DNA from: Rhabditoides inermis
Taxonomy: Eukaryota > Nematoda > Chromadorea > Rhabditida > Rhabditidae
Direction of reading: 5' to 3'
DNA length: 64,000 bases
Assembly (NCBI GenBank): GCA_963966185.1
Contig: CAWZYM010000151.1
Location: forward strand, 1,397,501-1,461,500
The translations under genes and the position numbers were made by a program. The notes beneath the pieces were generated by a model that was not told the origin of the DNA, did not search any database, and worked only from the letters and a program-made list of their open reading frames with translations. Below are positions 33,841 to 46,366 of the stretch, piece by piece; the first letter of the stretch is position 1; each line of letters begins with the position of its first letter.

Positions 33841-36800
33841 TCTCCTTTCTCCTTACCTATCCATGTGCAGGTTCGTGCCTCCTCTGATCCGCTTCCGCCC
33901 CTCCGACCACTCATTCGTCTACATGAACACTCTCAGCGGATACGCACAAGTGAGCTGATGAGAAATCAATATATTGACCGCCACTCTACTAAAAATTCCT
34001 TTTGTGAATTCAAACATTGAATGTTTGAATCTGAAAGACATTACTCGTACCATCATGTGTGTGTTCTAGGTGAATGCTGACTGGCAGCTGGACTCGTCGT
34101 TCCTCTCGCTCCTTCGCCTGCCACTCGGGGGTCAGATCAAGGCACAGATGACCGGGCTCATATCAGAGATCGCCATGCAGGTATGAAGACATACAGAATA
34201 CATGGTACTCTAGCTTCTTTCCCTCTTTCTGTGAGAGTTCATGAGAACACAACGGCTGTAGATGTAGAAGGAGTGAGGCGGAAGTGGTGATGAAAGGAAG
34301 AGAGAGAGAGAGAGAGAGGGGGGGGGGAGAGAGGGAGAGAAAGGGAGAGGGAGAGGGAGAGGGAGAGAGAGAGAGGGAGCGAGATAGAGGGAGAGAGAGA
34401 GACCGTCTCTGCAGGTCACTCCCGACAACGACGTGGAGGTGCACCACTGCGTCGCCCAGATCAGGGATCTCAGACTCAGTCTCAAGGTACGGTAGATTGA
34501 ATAAAGGGGTACTGTAGATTATCACGGAACACGATAGGCGGCTTGATAGTACGCTATATTCACTGACGTTATTAGTGTTGTTAAAAAATGTAAATTTTGA
34601 AACTCGATACTGTTCATTTATGATCACGAAATATCAACGTTTCATCTGGTTACGTCGTTACTTTTCACACCTGATATTTTTGAAATAGTGATGTGCGCAG
34701 GACAATAGCTGAGAACGACCATACCTATACGCAAATAACGAATTTTGTGATTTTCGAGAGTTGGAGGGTTTTTGGTGTGAGCACTGAGCACCAAATTCAA
34801 AAGTTCTTCACTCACTAAACAAGAAAAGAACAACACGCAATTGAATAAAACGAACTAATATAATGAGTTGCGAGTTATGAGTTTTGTAACACCAACCATA
34901 CCTTTGCAGGGTTCGATGGCTGCCGACCTGCTGCACTGGTTCCGCACCAGTCTCACCCGCACCATCAGAAAGAGACTCGAAGAGGTGCGAGAGGAGTTTT
35001 CGTGAAAGTTTATTCTGTCTGAAAAGGGATTACCACATGATATTAGAAAAAGATTATGGTGAAATAATAAAATACTTGCAGCAATACTGCGACACGATGC
35101 GTCTTCATTGGCTGCCGTGGGTGGAAGCTCAGCTCAGACAGTTCCCCACCAACCTCACCATCAGCCACGCGCCGGAGGTGGGGCACTTACAAAATGCCTT
35201 TCTCACCTGTCAACAAACTTGTGAAACAAAATTCGATGTGAAAAAAACTACAGTTATCAGTTATCATGTACAAATATACACATGTCAATATGTCTGCAGG
35301 TGACCCTGGTGCAGTCCCTCCACTCGATCGCCGTCTCCCAATCAGGCATCGACGCGCGGATGCGGAGTGACCTGCAGTGGAATGGCACACTGGTGGAGAG
35401 TGCGGCCGGAGTGGACATGCGGGAGGCAGACATAGGTCAGGGAACCCCCCCCCCCTCTCTCCCTCTCTCTCCCTCTCTCTCTCTCTCTGTCGTGTCTTAA
35501 ACTTTTCTTAACGCACTCGATTTTCAGGATGACAGTATGGCTCGAAGTACAGTAGTACAGTTCTACAGTTCTGTTGCAGACCAGTTCCCCCGCTCGACCC
35601 GCATGCTGGATATTTTCGTGGATGAGGGCACAGTGCAGTCGATTGTCGCGGCTGCTCACTTCGCAGGCCATCTCAAGACAGCTGTAAAGAGTCCGTTCCT
35701 CAAGGTGGAGTCAGAGTAACAATGTCTACCTGAAATTGATACATACAAACATTTCCCGAACCATGATTTCTAGATTAAAGGATGTTTCCGGGCAACATTT
35801 GTTTATGCCATAGTTTTTGCTTTAAGAGATGACTTTCATAATGGCTCGAAACACCTACTAGATGAAAAGTTCTGAAATTTGTTTGAAATGAATTATCGCC
35901 GAAAATTCAGGTTTAGTCCATATTGGAGTTAGGCTATAAATAGCTGAAAAATGGTTTTCAAAAATCGGTCAACGCACTTCCGGGGAACTCTCAAAAGCAG
36001 TGCAATGACCCAATGAACACATTTTGATATCTTTTGAAACAACAGAGATATTGCGACTTGAAAGGCGTCCCAAGGACTTTGTGGCGGGACCAATTTTATT
36101 GCCCGTAGTCATCCTTAAAGTTCGAGAACAAGAGCTCAATCTCCTTTTGTTTTCGCGCTGTGGCCGCATGGTAGCAGGGTGTCTGGCCACGAACGACTTT
36201 TCAAATAGTTACGACAAATATTTCTCATTTAGACGGACTGCGACGTGTTGTGTGTGGGTACGGTGTTGCCGGAACTGCAGGAACTGCTGCCCAACAGGAC
36301 ACTCACTGTAGAGGTAGGCCTATTTTTCTCTCTCATATCAACGCGAAAAAATTGTTGAACTATTATCTACGAAAACAATTTTTATATTGTCTGAAACGTA
36401 TTAGATGATACCACTTCAGGCCTCGACCCTCTCGCCTCCTATCGTCTCCCTGCAAACAGGGAAGGCGCTGGTATCACTCAACGCGTCGCTGGAGGTACAC
36501 ATTCCGCGATTATTCGCACAATCCCGTGACTCGCGACTAATCGCGCTCTCCCTAGGTGTTCGCGGATCCTGTGCTGTCCTCTGTGAACGGGTCACTGGTG
36601 TCTATCACAGTCGAGACAGAGTTCATACTCACTATGGAGATGGCAGACAGGAAGGTGCGCCGCTAGTCTCTCTCTCACTCCCTGTTCCTCTCTCTCCCTC
36701 CCTCTCTACTCTATAAATCTCTCTTTCTCTCCCCTCTCTATTTCTCACGAATCTGTGTCATACATATCGATTCGAATGTAACAAGACTTGTCCTCCCCTT

Positions 36801-37405
36801 TTGTAATGTGATTTTATAACTTGATAACCCACAATCATATATTTTCTTTCAGATGAGGGGCTACCTGAACATGATCTCTGCGCAGGCAGTGCTCATTGAC
36901 AGCAAGATAGGCATGATGTCACAGAAGGTATGGAGGGGAGAGAAAGAAAGGAGGGAGATACCTTGTTCAGACGATCGACTTCCTCGTGAACATGTCGGTT
37001 CCGTTCTTGGAAGATGCAGTCGACCTCCTCCTCGGCAGGGGACTGGTCAGTCTCATTCTCATTCAATTCAAATAGAATCAAATGTTTATCCAGCATAGCT
37101 TATTCATCATTCATGTACATATTGCACGTTTGGTTAGCGCTGGGAACTGAGATCGTTACATTTTTTGACTTGATTTGATTTGAAAATACTGGGTTTTTTT
37201 CTTTATTTCCAACTGTCCAAACAGTATCACAAAACACATGACGAAAGTTATACCTGCCACTCACTCACTCTGCTTTCACTTCCAGGTGGTGGGGGAGCCG
37301 TTCTCGTTCCCGTCCCACAATGAGCTGCTCTCCATCCAGACCGGCTGCCTCCGCTACCAGGCCGATCTCGCACTGCCCGAAATATTCGCGCGCACCAACC
37401 TCTGA
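33164..37405 (+). CDS. BPI/LBP/CETP-family lipid-binding protein, secreted
   Basis: About seventeen exons chain into a protein near 500 residues, the usual size for the two-barrel BPI fold. It starts MRTLLILLFAGLQ (signal peptide); an in-frame ATG at 33131 would add 11 polar residues and is less likely. N-terminal barrel features include RVNEFGLHEA and IPDFSSSFNNALASGEMRVNNITVAKF. A linker strand is VTLVQSLHSIAVSQSGID. The second barrel begins DQFPRSTRMLDIFVDEGTVQSI and ends NHELLSIQTG-like NELLSIQTGCLRYQADL. For the exon near 35580 the acceptor ttgcag is preferred because earlier sites give a stop. Relatives bind lipopolysaccharide or other lipids outside cells. Two cysteines that could form the family disulphide are present (HHC and DTM-region C). 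Specific ligand unknown. Confidence 0.82.
33726..33846. repeat. (CT)n-rich tract in a BPI intron
   Basis: Starts at donor gtgagaatctctc and extends nearly to the next acceptor. Confidence 0.9.
34301..34403. repeat. (GA)n-rich tract in a BPI intron
   Basis: GA run interrupted by poly-G and gggaga units, ending about a dozen bases before an acceptor. Confidence 0.9.
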
Positions 37406-38454
37406 ACGCGAGCGACGCGACTAATCGCGGCTGCCCGCGATTCGCCCAGTATGCGCCGTGCGCAGCCGACATTTGTGACAGTATTGTAAGTGACCGGCGG
37501 ACTAGCCGCGGTTTTCTGTTTTCTCATTGAACGGTTGCGAAATGCGAGGGTGTATTTTGTATATGAGAGAGTGACCTCGCCCTGATTATTGATTATTGAT
37601 TCACTGTGATTGGTTGTGATGAGATGTGATCCATCGACTAGTTGTATTTACGTTGTGCTCATTGATGATAAAAATGATTTTAAAAAAAAGGATACAGGCC
37701 GTCTTCGCTCTTCTCTGCTCGCTCATCGCTGTCGGCGGAAAATTACTCCATCCGACGCGAGAGCATGACAGAACACGCAAAGAGAAGAGAGCAGAGATTG
37801 GTCGGAAATGGAATATTTGTCTCTTGTTAGTTTGAAAACGTCTAACGGTAAAAATGAGAAAAAAGTTTATGAATTTTCAATTAGTGGGTATATATTGAGT
37901 TGAGTGGAAATACTCTGATATGATGATACGCGAGGTGTGGTTATCAAGGCTTCCCTCACAGTCAACTCCCTTGGTTCATTCTGAGACTCGGTGATTGCTG
38001 AGTTGAAGAATACCGATCAGAGAGGGCCTCGAACAAACATAATCTTCATGATGAACGCAACTCATATCAGGAAAGAGCAAATTACGTTAAAAAAACGAAC
38101 ACATGTGCTCAGCTGGAAGGGGGGGGGGAGGGACCCACGCAGTCACAGAGTGAGTCACAGCTTCCTACTCTCCCTCTCTCTCTCTCTCCCTCTCTCCCTC
38201 TCTCCCCTCTATCTCTTCACACACATACACTACTTCATATCTCAGTTTCTTCTTCATATGATTTTTCAAGCACTTTGTTGTGATATAATAAATACTAATT
38301 CCAAATTATGTTCAGTTGTAACATTACGTTGTGCCGAGTGCCGGCATGTAGACATGTTTCATTTCACTTATCAATTGAATCACGCCGCAGACATGATATC
38401 TCTCAGCTACCTCTCTGAAAACGAGAGTTGGAGAGAGAGAAAGGAGAGAGAGAA

Positions 38455-38493
<39 letters not shown>

Positions 38494-38860
38494 AGAGGGA
38501 GAGAGGAGAGAGGTGCATTTGTGATTTTCGTTTGTTCCCCTTTCTCTCTCTTACTGCTGCGAGTGCATGCGTTGTCTCTTGTCAATCATCTTCCATCTAC
38601 ATTTCAGCACTATCCTCTATCCCCTCACACATTCTCGTTTATCGCAAACAAAAACAGTGTCATTTGAGATATGACGCGATGTCTTGACGCATTGCGTCCA
38701 TCGTCATTCTTTCTGTGAATTGTGAATGGCTTTCATTTCCGAGTTTCCAGATTTCAGACCGCAAAGTGATAATTCACAACGCGATTCCAGATCCGCTTCC
38801 TCTCATCGCTCTTTCTCCGTTTCTCTCGTTTTCTCCTTGTCTCTTTCTCTCCTACCCTCT

Positions 38861-38928
<68 letters not shown>

Positions 38929-39153
38929 CCCAGAGACCCTCTCCCAGCGCTATCCCGGATCCAGTGTGTATGTAGCAAATGAGTGATTTGAGGAGTCTTG
39001 TGAGATCCGCGCCTCTCTCTCTCCCGATCATCCACTCTTTTCTTCCAATTTTCAGTGCGACTCATTTTACGTCTAGTGGTTTCTACTCGTCTACTCGTCT
39101 TTGAACGATCAAATCCACCTCAATATTTGAATTTCTTGGACCACGTCTAAAGT
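37406..39153. other. Intergenic, BPI gene to membrane-protein gene
   Basis: No recognised gene. CT and GA tracts at 38170-38215, 38405-38513 and 38864-38927, and a 9-base poly-G run near 38120. Confidence 0.5.
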
Positions 39154-40887
39154 ATGGGTGAAGGTGAGTCTAACATTTCAAAATTATCTTTCTTTAAATT
39201 GTAATTTTGTGAAGAAGAGGTGAATGAGGAGTGGTGTTGGTGTTTGTTGATCAATTTGAAAGAGGCGCACGCAAGAAACAACGGACAGAATGTGCTTTTT
39301 GTTCCACCCGGCACCTTCACATGATTGATATAAGTGCTGCCCGTTCGGTCAAAAGACGATAGATTGATTGAAGCAGTCAAATCATCAAACATCAACCTCA
39401 GTTCTGATTATGATTCCGGGAATCTCAAATTTGAGGGGGATGGCTCAAACGATAGCAGTTGGGACGACAAAAGTCCGCTGATGAACTTTTAAAAAACACC
39501 TAGACCTACATACACTTAATCTCTGGTCTAAAAATAAAGTGATCAGAACATCATTTTCCATCTCTAGACTTCCCGATGTCGCCGCACCTGCGGCTGAGGA
39601 AGCTGCTCGTCAGTGGACTGTACCTGGCTGTACTTGTGGAAGCGGCTACTCTCGGAGGTAGAGAGAGAGAGAAAAAGAGAAAGAGAGAGAGGGAGAGAGG
39701 GAGAGAGGGAGAGAGGGAGAGAGGGAGAGAGGGAGAGAGGGAGAGAGGGAGAGAGGGAGAGAGGGAGAGAGGGAGAGAGGGAGAGAGGGAGAGAGGGAGA
39801 GAGGGAGAGAGGGAGAGAGGGAGAGAGGGAGAGAGGGAGAGAGGGAGAGAGGGAGAGAGGGAGAGAGGGATTTCTTTCAGTTCTTCTTCACGCCACAGCC
39901 TCCGAGGTGGTACGGCACACCGCACAGCAGGTCCACATGCGGTCAGTCATTTACAGATTTTCTTAATTTAAATGTATTTGTCACATTTCGATAATTGCGA
40001 ACTGTCTCATATTCCATAACTTTTGCTTGCTGAACTTGATTCGTGACTATTGCAACCACACCTCGTAGTTTTTCTATCAGCTCATGTTCTAAAATTGTTC
40101 AATTCAAAACGAGCTCTCCATAGGTGTATCTATGGTATGGGCGTATGGATTGTCAGTATCCTATTTCCTATTCATCATCTTGTCAGCTCCACCTCCGCAG
40201 TGTTGATCGTGACGCTGGCCCTGGTGGGTCTGCTGGGACACGTGCTCACTCTGCCCTGTCTCTGCTACGCCGCACACACTAACAGCGGACCCGCACTGGT
40301 CAGCCCGTCTTTCCATTTGACGTCCTCTCCATTGTTCTACCTCCATTGTTCCACCTCTTTCTTCTGCTATTCTATTCACCTGATGCGTAAATGGTTGATA
40401 TGGTAATTATCAACTGTGTCTCAGGTCCCGTATCTGGTGTGGCGTGTCATTCTCTCTATTATCGTCCTTGCCGTCACAGCGTTTCAGGTACATTCAACTT
40501 ATAAGTAATTTTGTAAAAAGTGTGTTCTTCAAGTTGTGAACTGTATATGTGTTCAGTTCGTCTCTGGCTACCGTATCCGCTTCACTTCCCCCATATTCAA
40601 CAGGGAGCTGTGGCCTGTCGCGGTGTGCGAGGTGGGCACGGTTGTTTACTTGTTTATTTCTACCGTTTGAACAATTTCCGCAAGTGGTCAACGCAATACA
40701 CATTTTTTTTAGACTTTTTCAACCTGATTTAGAAACATGCAAACAATTTTATATCGGTCATTTGATGAGTATTTTTCAGATCGTGATCGGGACAGTGTTC
40801 TTCCTGATAGCGTTGGTTGCGTATCGAGAGTTCGAGCGACACCGCATGGAGACGACTCCGCCAGAGGATGACGAGATATACTCGTAG
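39154..40887 (+). CDS. Small multi-pass membrane protein, unknown
   Basis: Six to seven exons give a protein of about 200 residues. The first coding exon is tiny (MGE), followed by [30 protein letters not shown] with a membrane segment. Further hydrophobic segments are [54 protein letters not shown] and [15 protein letters not shown], so four or five spans. The acidic C-terminus (PPEDDEIYS) is probably cytosolic. A large 8-bp minisatellite fills the intron after exon 2. No family is recognised. It converges on the receptor gene at 41069, with fewer than 200 bases between stop codons. Confidence 0.65.
39659..39869. repeat. (GGGAGAGA)n minisatellite
   Basis: More than twenty perfect 8-base units, preceded by a GA run that begins at the donor gtagagagag. 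It fills the intron up to the next exon. Confidence 0.95.
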
Positions 40888-41001
40888 ATCAACTAGATCA
40901 AAGGTAGATCAAAATACCTGCTCCAGACTGAGTATGAATGATAGACTCAATATGTTTACGTGTTTTCGAAAAGTGTTTTGATTGTTTTGTATGTGCAAGC
41001 C

Positions 41002-41007
41002 TTTATT
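41002..41007 (-). terminator. Polyadenylation signal of the srh-like gene
   Basis: TTTATT on the + strand (AATAAA on the minus strand), about 62 bases past the receptor stop codon. Confidence 0.6.
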
Positions 41008-41068
41008 CCGCGTTCAGGGTATGTATTGTGTCAATGAAGGTGTTTTGATTGATAGTTTCTTGTATTTG

Positions 41069-42528
41069 TCAGTTGGATCTTGAAAGCGCGGGTCGAGCGA
41101 CAATAGTATTCTTCCTCCCAGTCTTCATTCGAATCCACTCCTTCAATTCTCTATTGTGGGAAATAATGAAAATGTTAGTCATTGAAGAATGAAGCGATGC
41201 AATGAATAAAATCCAGCTATTGTGACCTAAATTGCCTGGTCCATGTTTCAAAAAAATGTGTGAACAACTACATTTCGCGAACCATAGCTCAAAATATAGT
41301 ATGTTGAACATGTAAAACGCTGGTACAACTAGAAAACAGAACGGAACAGATGTCTGAAATGATTTCAAATGCAAACTGAATGTCTGCTTCACCTGCAGAA
41401 TGAGCTCGTTCAGAAGTAATCTATTAATTCTATTAGCAGAATCAGAGACCATTGTCGTTTCAAGAAATTTATAACAGATAAAAGTGGTGGCAACGACTGT
41501 TGCTGATAAACAGAATGCCGAGATCTTAACGACCGATTCCGATTTATATAAGTCTGTAATCAAAATACTCACAAACGCTATCACAGCTATCACTTTAATG
41601 TAGGAGTTGTCAATATCGGTGGCAAGCCATTTCTTATCCGAAAATCTTCTGATGAGTGTGATAAGAGCCGGATATTCCTGGAAAACACACAATTCCATGT
41701 TTTTTGCCCAAACAAACTGAGGTGTATTTCTGCAGAAATCCCTGCGTATTGATTAGGTCGTTTGAGAAAATAGCAGTGATAAACAACAGAACTGCCACAA
41801 TAAAGTAGAACGAAATCAATATAACGTTGTATTTGTGGTTTGAGGCTCTCATGTGTGCAGTTATAGCCTGAATTCAACATTTCTAAAATGATGCGGACAA
41901 AAAATGATCTCACCAAATAACGATAGAGAAAGAGCTCTTCAATCGTACACACCATCATAATACTTATGTATACAAAGTAGATTGCCTGAACTTTGAGTAA
42001 GGAGTAATGAAAGATATTAAGGGAAAGTAGTTATAATAAAATGACAGGATAAATGGTGTGGCTGACATAGTAGGCTGGATGAATATCTACGCGTGCACAG
42101 ATTCCATCCGGGAATCCGACCGGAAGTGGCAGAATGATCACAGGTAGGAGACACCAAGTGGAAGCATCGAACACAAACACCCAAACCTGAAAACAACAGA
42201 AACGTTCACCAATCATTTCGAATTTCGAGTGACTGTTGCGATTGTGTTCTGTCTTTTTCTCCACATATGACTAATCTTATGCACACGAATCATGTAATTA
42301 TACCTCAACTGTTAGAGCTCAAGCACTCAAGGTGGCTACTGACAAAGTGTTGACATTGGTTAGAAGTCAGTGTTTTACCTGATGATGAAGAATATGCAAC
42401 TTGTACGAAAACGAAAGCTTCTTAGAAAACAGCAATACAGACAGGAAACCGAGAATGTTAATGGGGGTAGTGATCAAAAACAGGTAGTTCAAGTGAGCGC
42501 TCGATGGCTCGCAAAAATCGGCGGACAT
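41069..42528 (-). CDS. Serpentine chemoreceptor, class H-like (srh)
   Basis: Five exons on the minus strand. The first (42379-42528) gives MSADFCEPSSAHLNYLFLI with the first membrane span and ends KLHILHHQ. The second (to about 42186) starts VWVFVFDASTWCLLPVIILP and contains PVGFPDGI. Then come YFVYISIMMVCTIEELFLYRY, the span ISFYFIVAVLLFITAIF, and the long last exon with two or three spans, the loop LQVKQTFSLHLKSFQTSVP, and the final SWILFIASLHSSMTNIFII. This layout (HW-like start of span 2, ER-like EELFLYRY, LQ...QT.VP before span 6, SLHS in span 7) is that of nematode Srh/Str receptors. They are expected in chemosensory neurons. The splice after span 3 (YPVILL) uses a weak donor. ATG at 42526-42528 is the first methionine. 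Confidence 0.8.
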
Positions 42529-43015
42529 TGTGAAAATCGTGAATGTCACGTTTTGGTAAAATGCGTGTATCGAATACCTTATGAAGTTGCACCTGCTGTG
42601 TACACACCATCATAGTCTAATAGAAATCTATTAGAAATTCGATTGAAAATCCGATAGTCCGTAAGTGTTTTTATAAAAGTTTTGCATTAGTAGTGTCAGA
42701 TCGTGGAAATCATTGCCATGCCACAAAAGTTCACAGGGTTTATTCATTGAAAAAATACACATAGAGGCAAACACGGAACATGAACAACACGGTATGAGTG
42801 TGGAGAGAGCATTACCCGCAGAGCGAATTCATTCGTATGATATAATATACTAGAAGCGAAGAAGTGAATGTGGACACACAATTGATCGATATATAAACAG
42901 GAACGGCGGCAATCGGAAAGACCACAAAGGCATGCTGATCCTAGGGTCAAACCCTCCCTATTCTCTCTGTCTCTCTAGACAGAGTTGCCGATCTCTATCT
43001 CTGACATTCCCTTCG
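42529..43015. other. Intergenic, srh-like gene to kinase gene
   Basis: TTTATT at 42739-42744 (AATAAA on the minus strand) fits the kinase 3' end. Nothing else recognised. Confidence 0.5.
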
Positions 43016-43997
43016 TTATGATGTGAGACTCGAAGTCGGCGGCGCAGCTATGGCCCTCGGATTTGGTGGATTGGATGGGAGAGCGTCCTGAATGGAAGGA
43101 TGGGTGAGAAAATGGAGGGGGTGGACTCACTTCCGATGACCTTCCAGAAGTCGTAGTCGCGCACGCGGCACGGTTGCCGCAGCCACCAGTGCTGCTCCAG
43201 TTCTTCTATCGACAGTCGATCATTCGGCTGTGGGGAGAGGAGGATAGACAGCAGTTGGTACAGTCCTGAAAATGATACTATGCATACAGTTTCTTTCATT
43301 TTCCTTAGAACAGATTTGAAACACATATTCGGCTTCATATCTGCTGCTGATTTTGTTCAAAATTAAAAATGTAAAAAAAATAACAGTGCATACGTTTCAC
43401 GAATGACCTATAACTCACACCGGTAGCAATTCTTTTTGTTCTGTTTGTTCTTCCAAAAATCTGATGAGTAACCATGTGATCCTTAATAGTGTATTCATTG
43501 ATGACATACCCTCGCTGACGCTTTTGGGGAAGTCGAGCTCGCATCGCATCGTCTCCTTGGCAGTCCGGAACGGGACCTGCAAACACACCTTGAACCACAT
43601 CGGACAGGTGGAATACTGTAGACTGTAGACACTGCAGAGAGTGGCGGTCGTATCAGATGATATAGTGACCAGTGAGTGAACGCACCTCGTTGTAGACGAC
43701 AGTGTAGAGGAGGAATCCCAGCGCCCAAATGTCCTGCTCCGGACCGCGGTACCTGAGAAGAAGGGACGTCAAGTATTCGACATTCCAAGTATCAACATAG
43801 AGAACATTTCACTGTGTTTCACACTATTCATGAATTCTTCTAGTTCTCAAATAGCAGATAGTAGAGTATGGATGACTCACTTGTTTCCCTGCAGCACTTC
43901 TGGGCTCGCGAAAGCCATCGTGCCACAGAAGGTCGAGAAGACGACGTCGTCCCCGAAACGGGCAGCCGAACCGAAGTCGATCAGTCTGCAACGGAAG

Positions 43998-44040
<43 letters not shown>

Positions 44041-44643
44041 GCCTCTTACCTGCAGTGGAAGTTGGCATCAATGAGCACGTTCTCGTCTTTGATGTCTCTA
44101 TGCACGTAGCCAGCGCTGTGCAGGTATGACACCGCAGAAACCACCTGCAGTTCATGTTTTTCGTGGTAGGACCCAAAACAATTAACTTTGTGTGCAGAAC
44201 ACCGGATACATAGACATTCTACATTGCATGCACTCGTGTTGTGACCCAGGAATATTCGAATATTGAGAAGTTGATATGTTTACCTGTCCGAAGATGTGTG
44301 CCATCAGATCCTCGCCCATTTTGGGTTGTTGTTCCGTAAACTCGAATAGGTCCTGAAACGATTGTTTAATTGTTTATTTGTTTACACTCACCATGCCTCC
44401 TGGCCGCCTGTCCATCACTATGCAGTAGAAGGAGTGGTTCTCGAACACGTCGAGCAACTGAAAGCAGTGGATAAGCCCCGCCCAATGTGGCTCCGCCCAC
44501 CTTGACAATGTTGGGGTGTTGGAGTGTCTCGAGGAGGTGGATTTCGATGGGGTACATTCCGTCTCGGCCCTCGACCTTTATCCACGACTCCGCCAACACT
44601 TTCTGCTTCAGGATGAACTTGGTGACAGTCTGAAAAGAGGTAA

Positions 44644-44697
<54 letters not shown>

Positions 44698-46324
44698 ACC
44701 TCCTCTCCGTCCGACTTCCTCCTGCTCAGTTTGACACTCCCGAATGAGCCGTGTCCGATGAGATCGAATGTGTCGTAGTACTCGCTGTACTCTCCCCGCA
44801 CGCACTCCCGCTCCTCCGCGTCCATTGCCTGAACGATACGGTAGACATCGTGGCGGGACACGACACGTTTTCGAACACACTCACTTTCATGGTGCACGAT
44901 GTGATAGTCAATATTACTATGCCTAAGAATGTCGCTTTATATAATGCGCTGGCTGTAGACTATAGTGCAGCGTAGTATAGCGGCTCGCTATGCGTTTACG
45001 GTGCGGGAATGCCCCCATCCCCCAGAGCACGCGCATTGTACACAGAATATCATGTGAATATCACTTGATAAGTTATCAAGTTTTCGGACAATAAAGTTGT
45101 GTGTGTTCGTGATCAAACATTGTTTGGGGATGCCCATTGCTAGTAAAGGACATAGAATACACTACACGAATATGAACTGTTTTTGCACGGACAAGGAAGG
45201 AAACAAACAGCTGACTGGGCTAGAGATAAGCAAGTTTCGAGTGCGCGCAAGTGATACTGTGATGCGCTCCAAGCTAGATGGACGTGTCACTAGTGATTAT
45301 TGGAATGGGCGATTGTAAACAGTCGGTGTGTGATGCGATGTGTGATGATGTGTGATGCGCACGTTCTGGGAAAACCAAATAGAAAATATGTATAAAGGAA
45401 TGTACTTCCCTTATCCAGATAAAAAGACATGCTAATGTGAAAAGAGAGCAGGATTTCCGATGCCAAATAAGAGAAGGCAGTGAGGGAGAGAGAAGAGAGA
45501 AGATAGAAGAGAGAAGAGAGGGGGAGAGGGAGAGAGGGAGAGAGTGTATATCAAATTTCACATAGCGTATACTCCAATAGGGAAAACGCGCCGTGAATGT
45601 GTGTATACAATATACACTCTCTGGGACTGCTATGGCGGATCTATATAATATAGAACCCGAAGCGTCTCAAACACAGCAAAAAAAAACTCGGCAAACGAAA
45701 ACGAAAATCTTTCAGAAGTCACGTGAGCGGCAGACGGTTATTACTGAACGCCTACGCAATTTGACAATACACGCTTGTCGACACAACAACTTGTGCCCAC
45801 AATGGCTCTATAAAAAATAGCGGATCGGACATTTTTATGACGGAGACAACAACACAATCATATAACCAGGCAGGTTTCGCGTGGATGATGACGCGCAAAG
45901 TGTGCTATGGCAACTGATAGACACACCTCATACTCACATATGTTCAAAGCATCAAAAACTAGGTGGAGTGGAGGAAACTACGACGCATATAGAAAATAGG
46001 AAAATGCATGGTTGCACTACATAAAGGACACGCTCGATTGAGTAAATTGGATGTGTAGCTATATATGTAGCTAACGAAGGAGAGTGTGAGAGAGTGAGAG
46101 AGAGAGACGCGTCCGATTCCTGACATGTAATTACTATTACGAAAGAGAAACGCATATAGCTATACAGCTTCTTTAATACTATACACCTGTTTCGTAACCG
46201 GTATAACGTATGCACCAGCTGTGAAAGAAAGAGTCGATAAAAAGCGAAGTGAACATGACACAATTGGGGCTATCATTTGTAAAGATCTCTGACTCTCAAT
46301 CCGGAAAATGTGTTAGCTAACGAG

Positions 46325-46366
<42 letters not shown>

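Noticed and set aside
42965..43060. Alternative PASK C-terminus ending SEIEIGNSV
   Set aside because: It looks protein-like but needs a two-base overhang from the previous exon, whereas the good donor leaves one base; the in-phase reading stops earlier at 43016.
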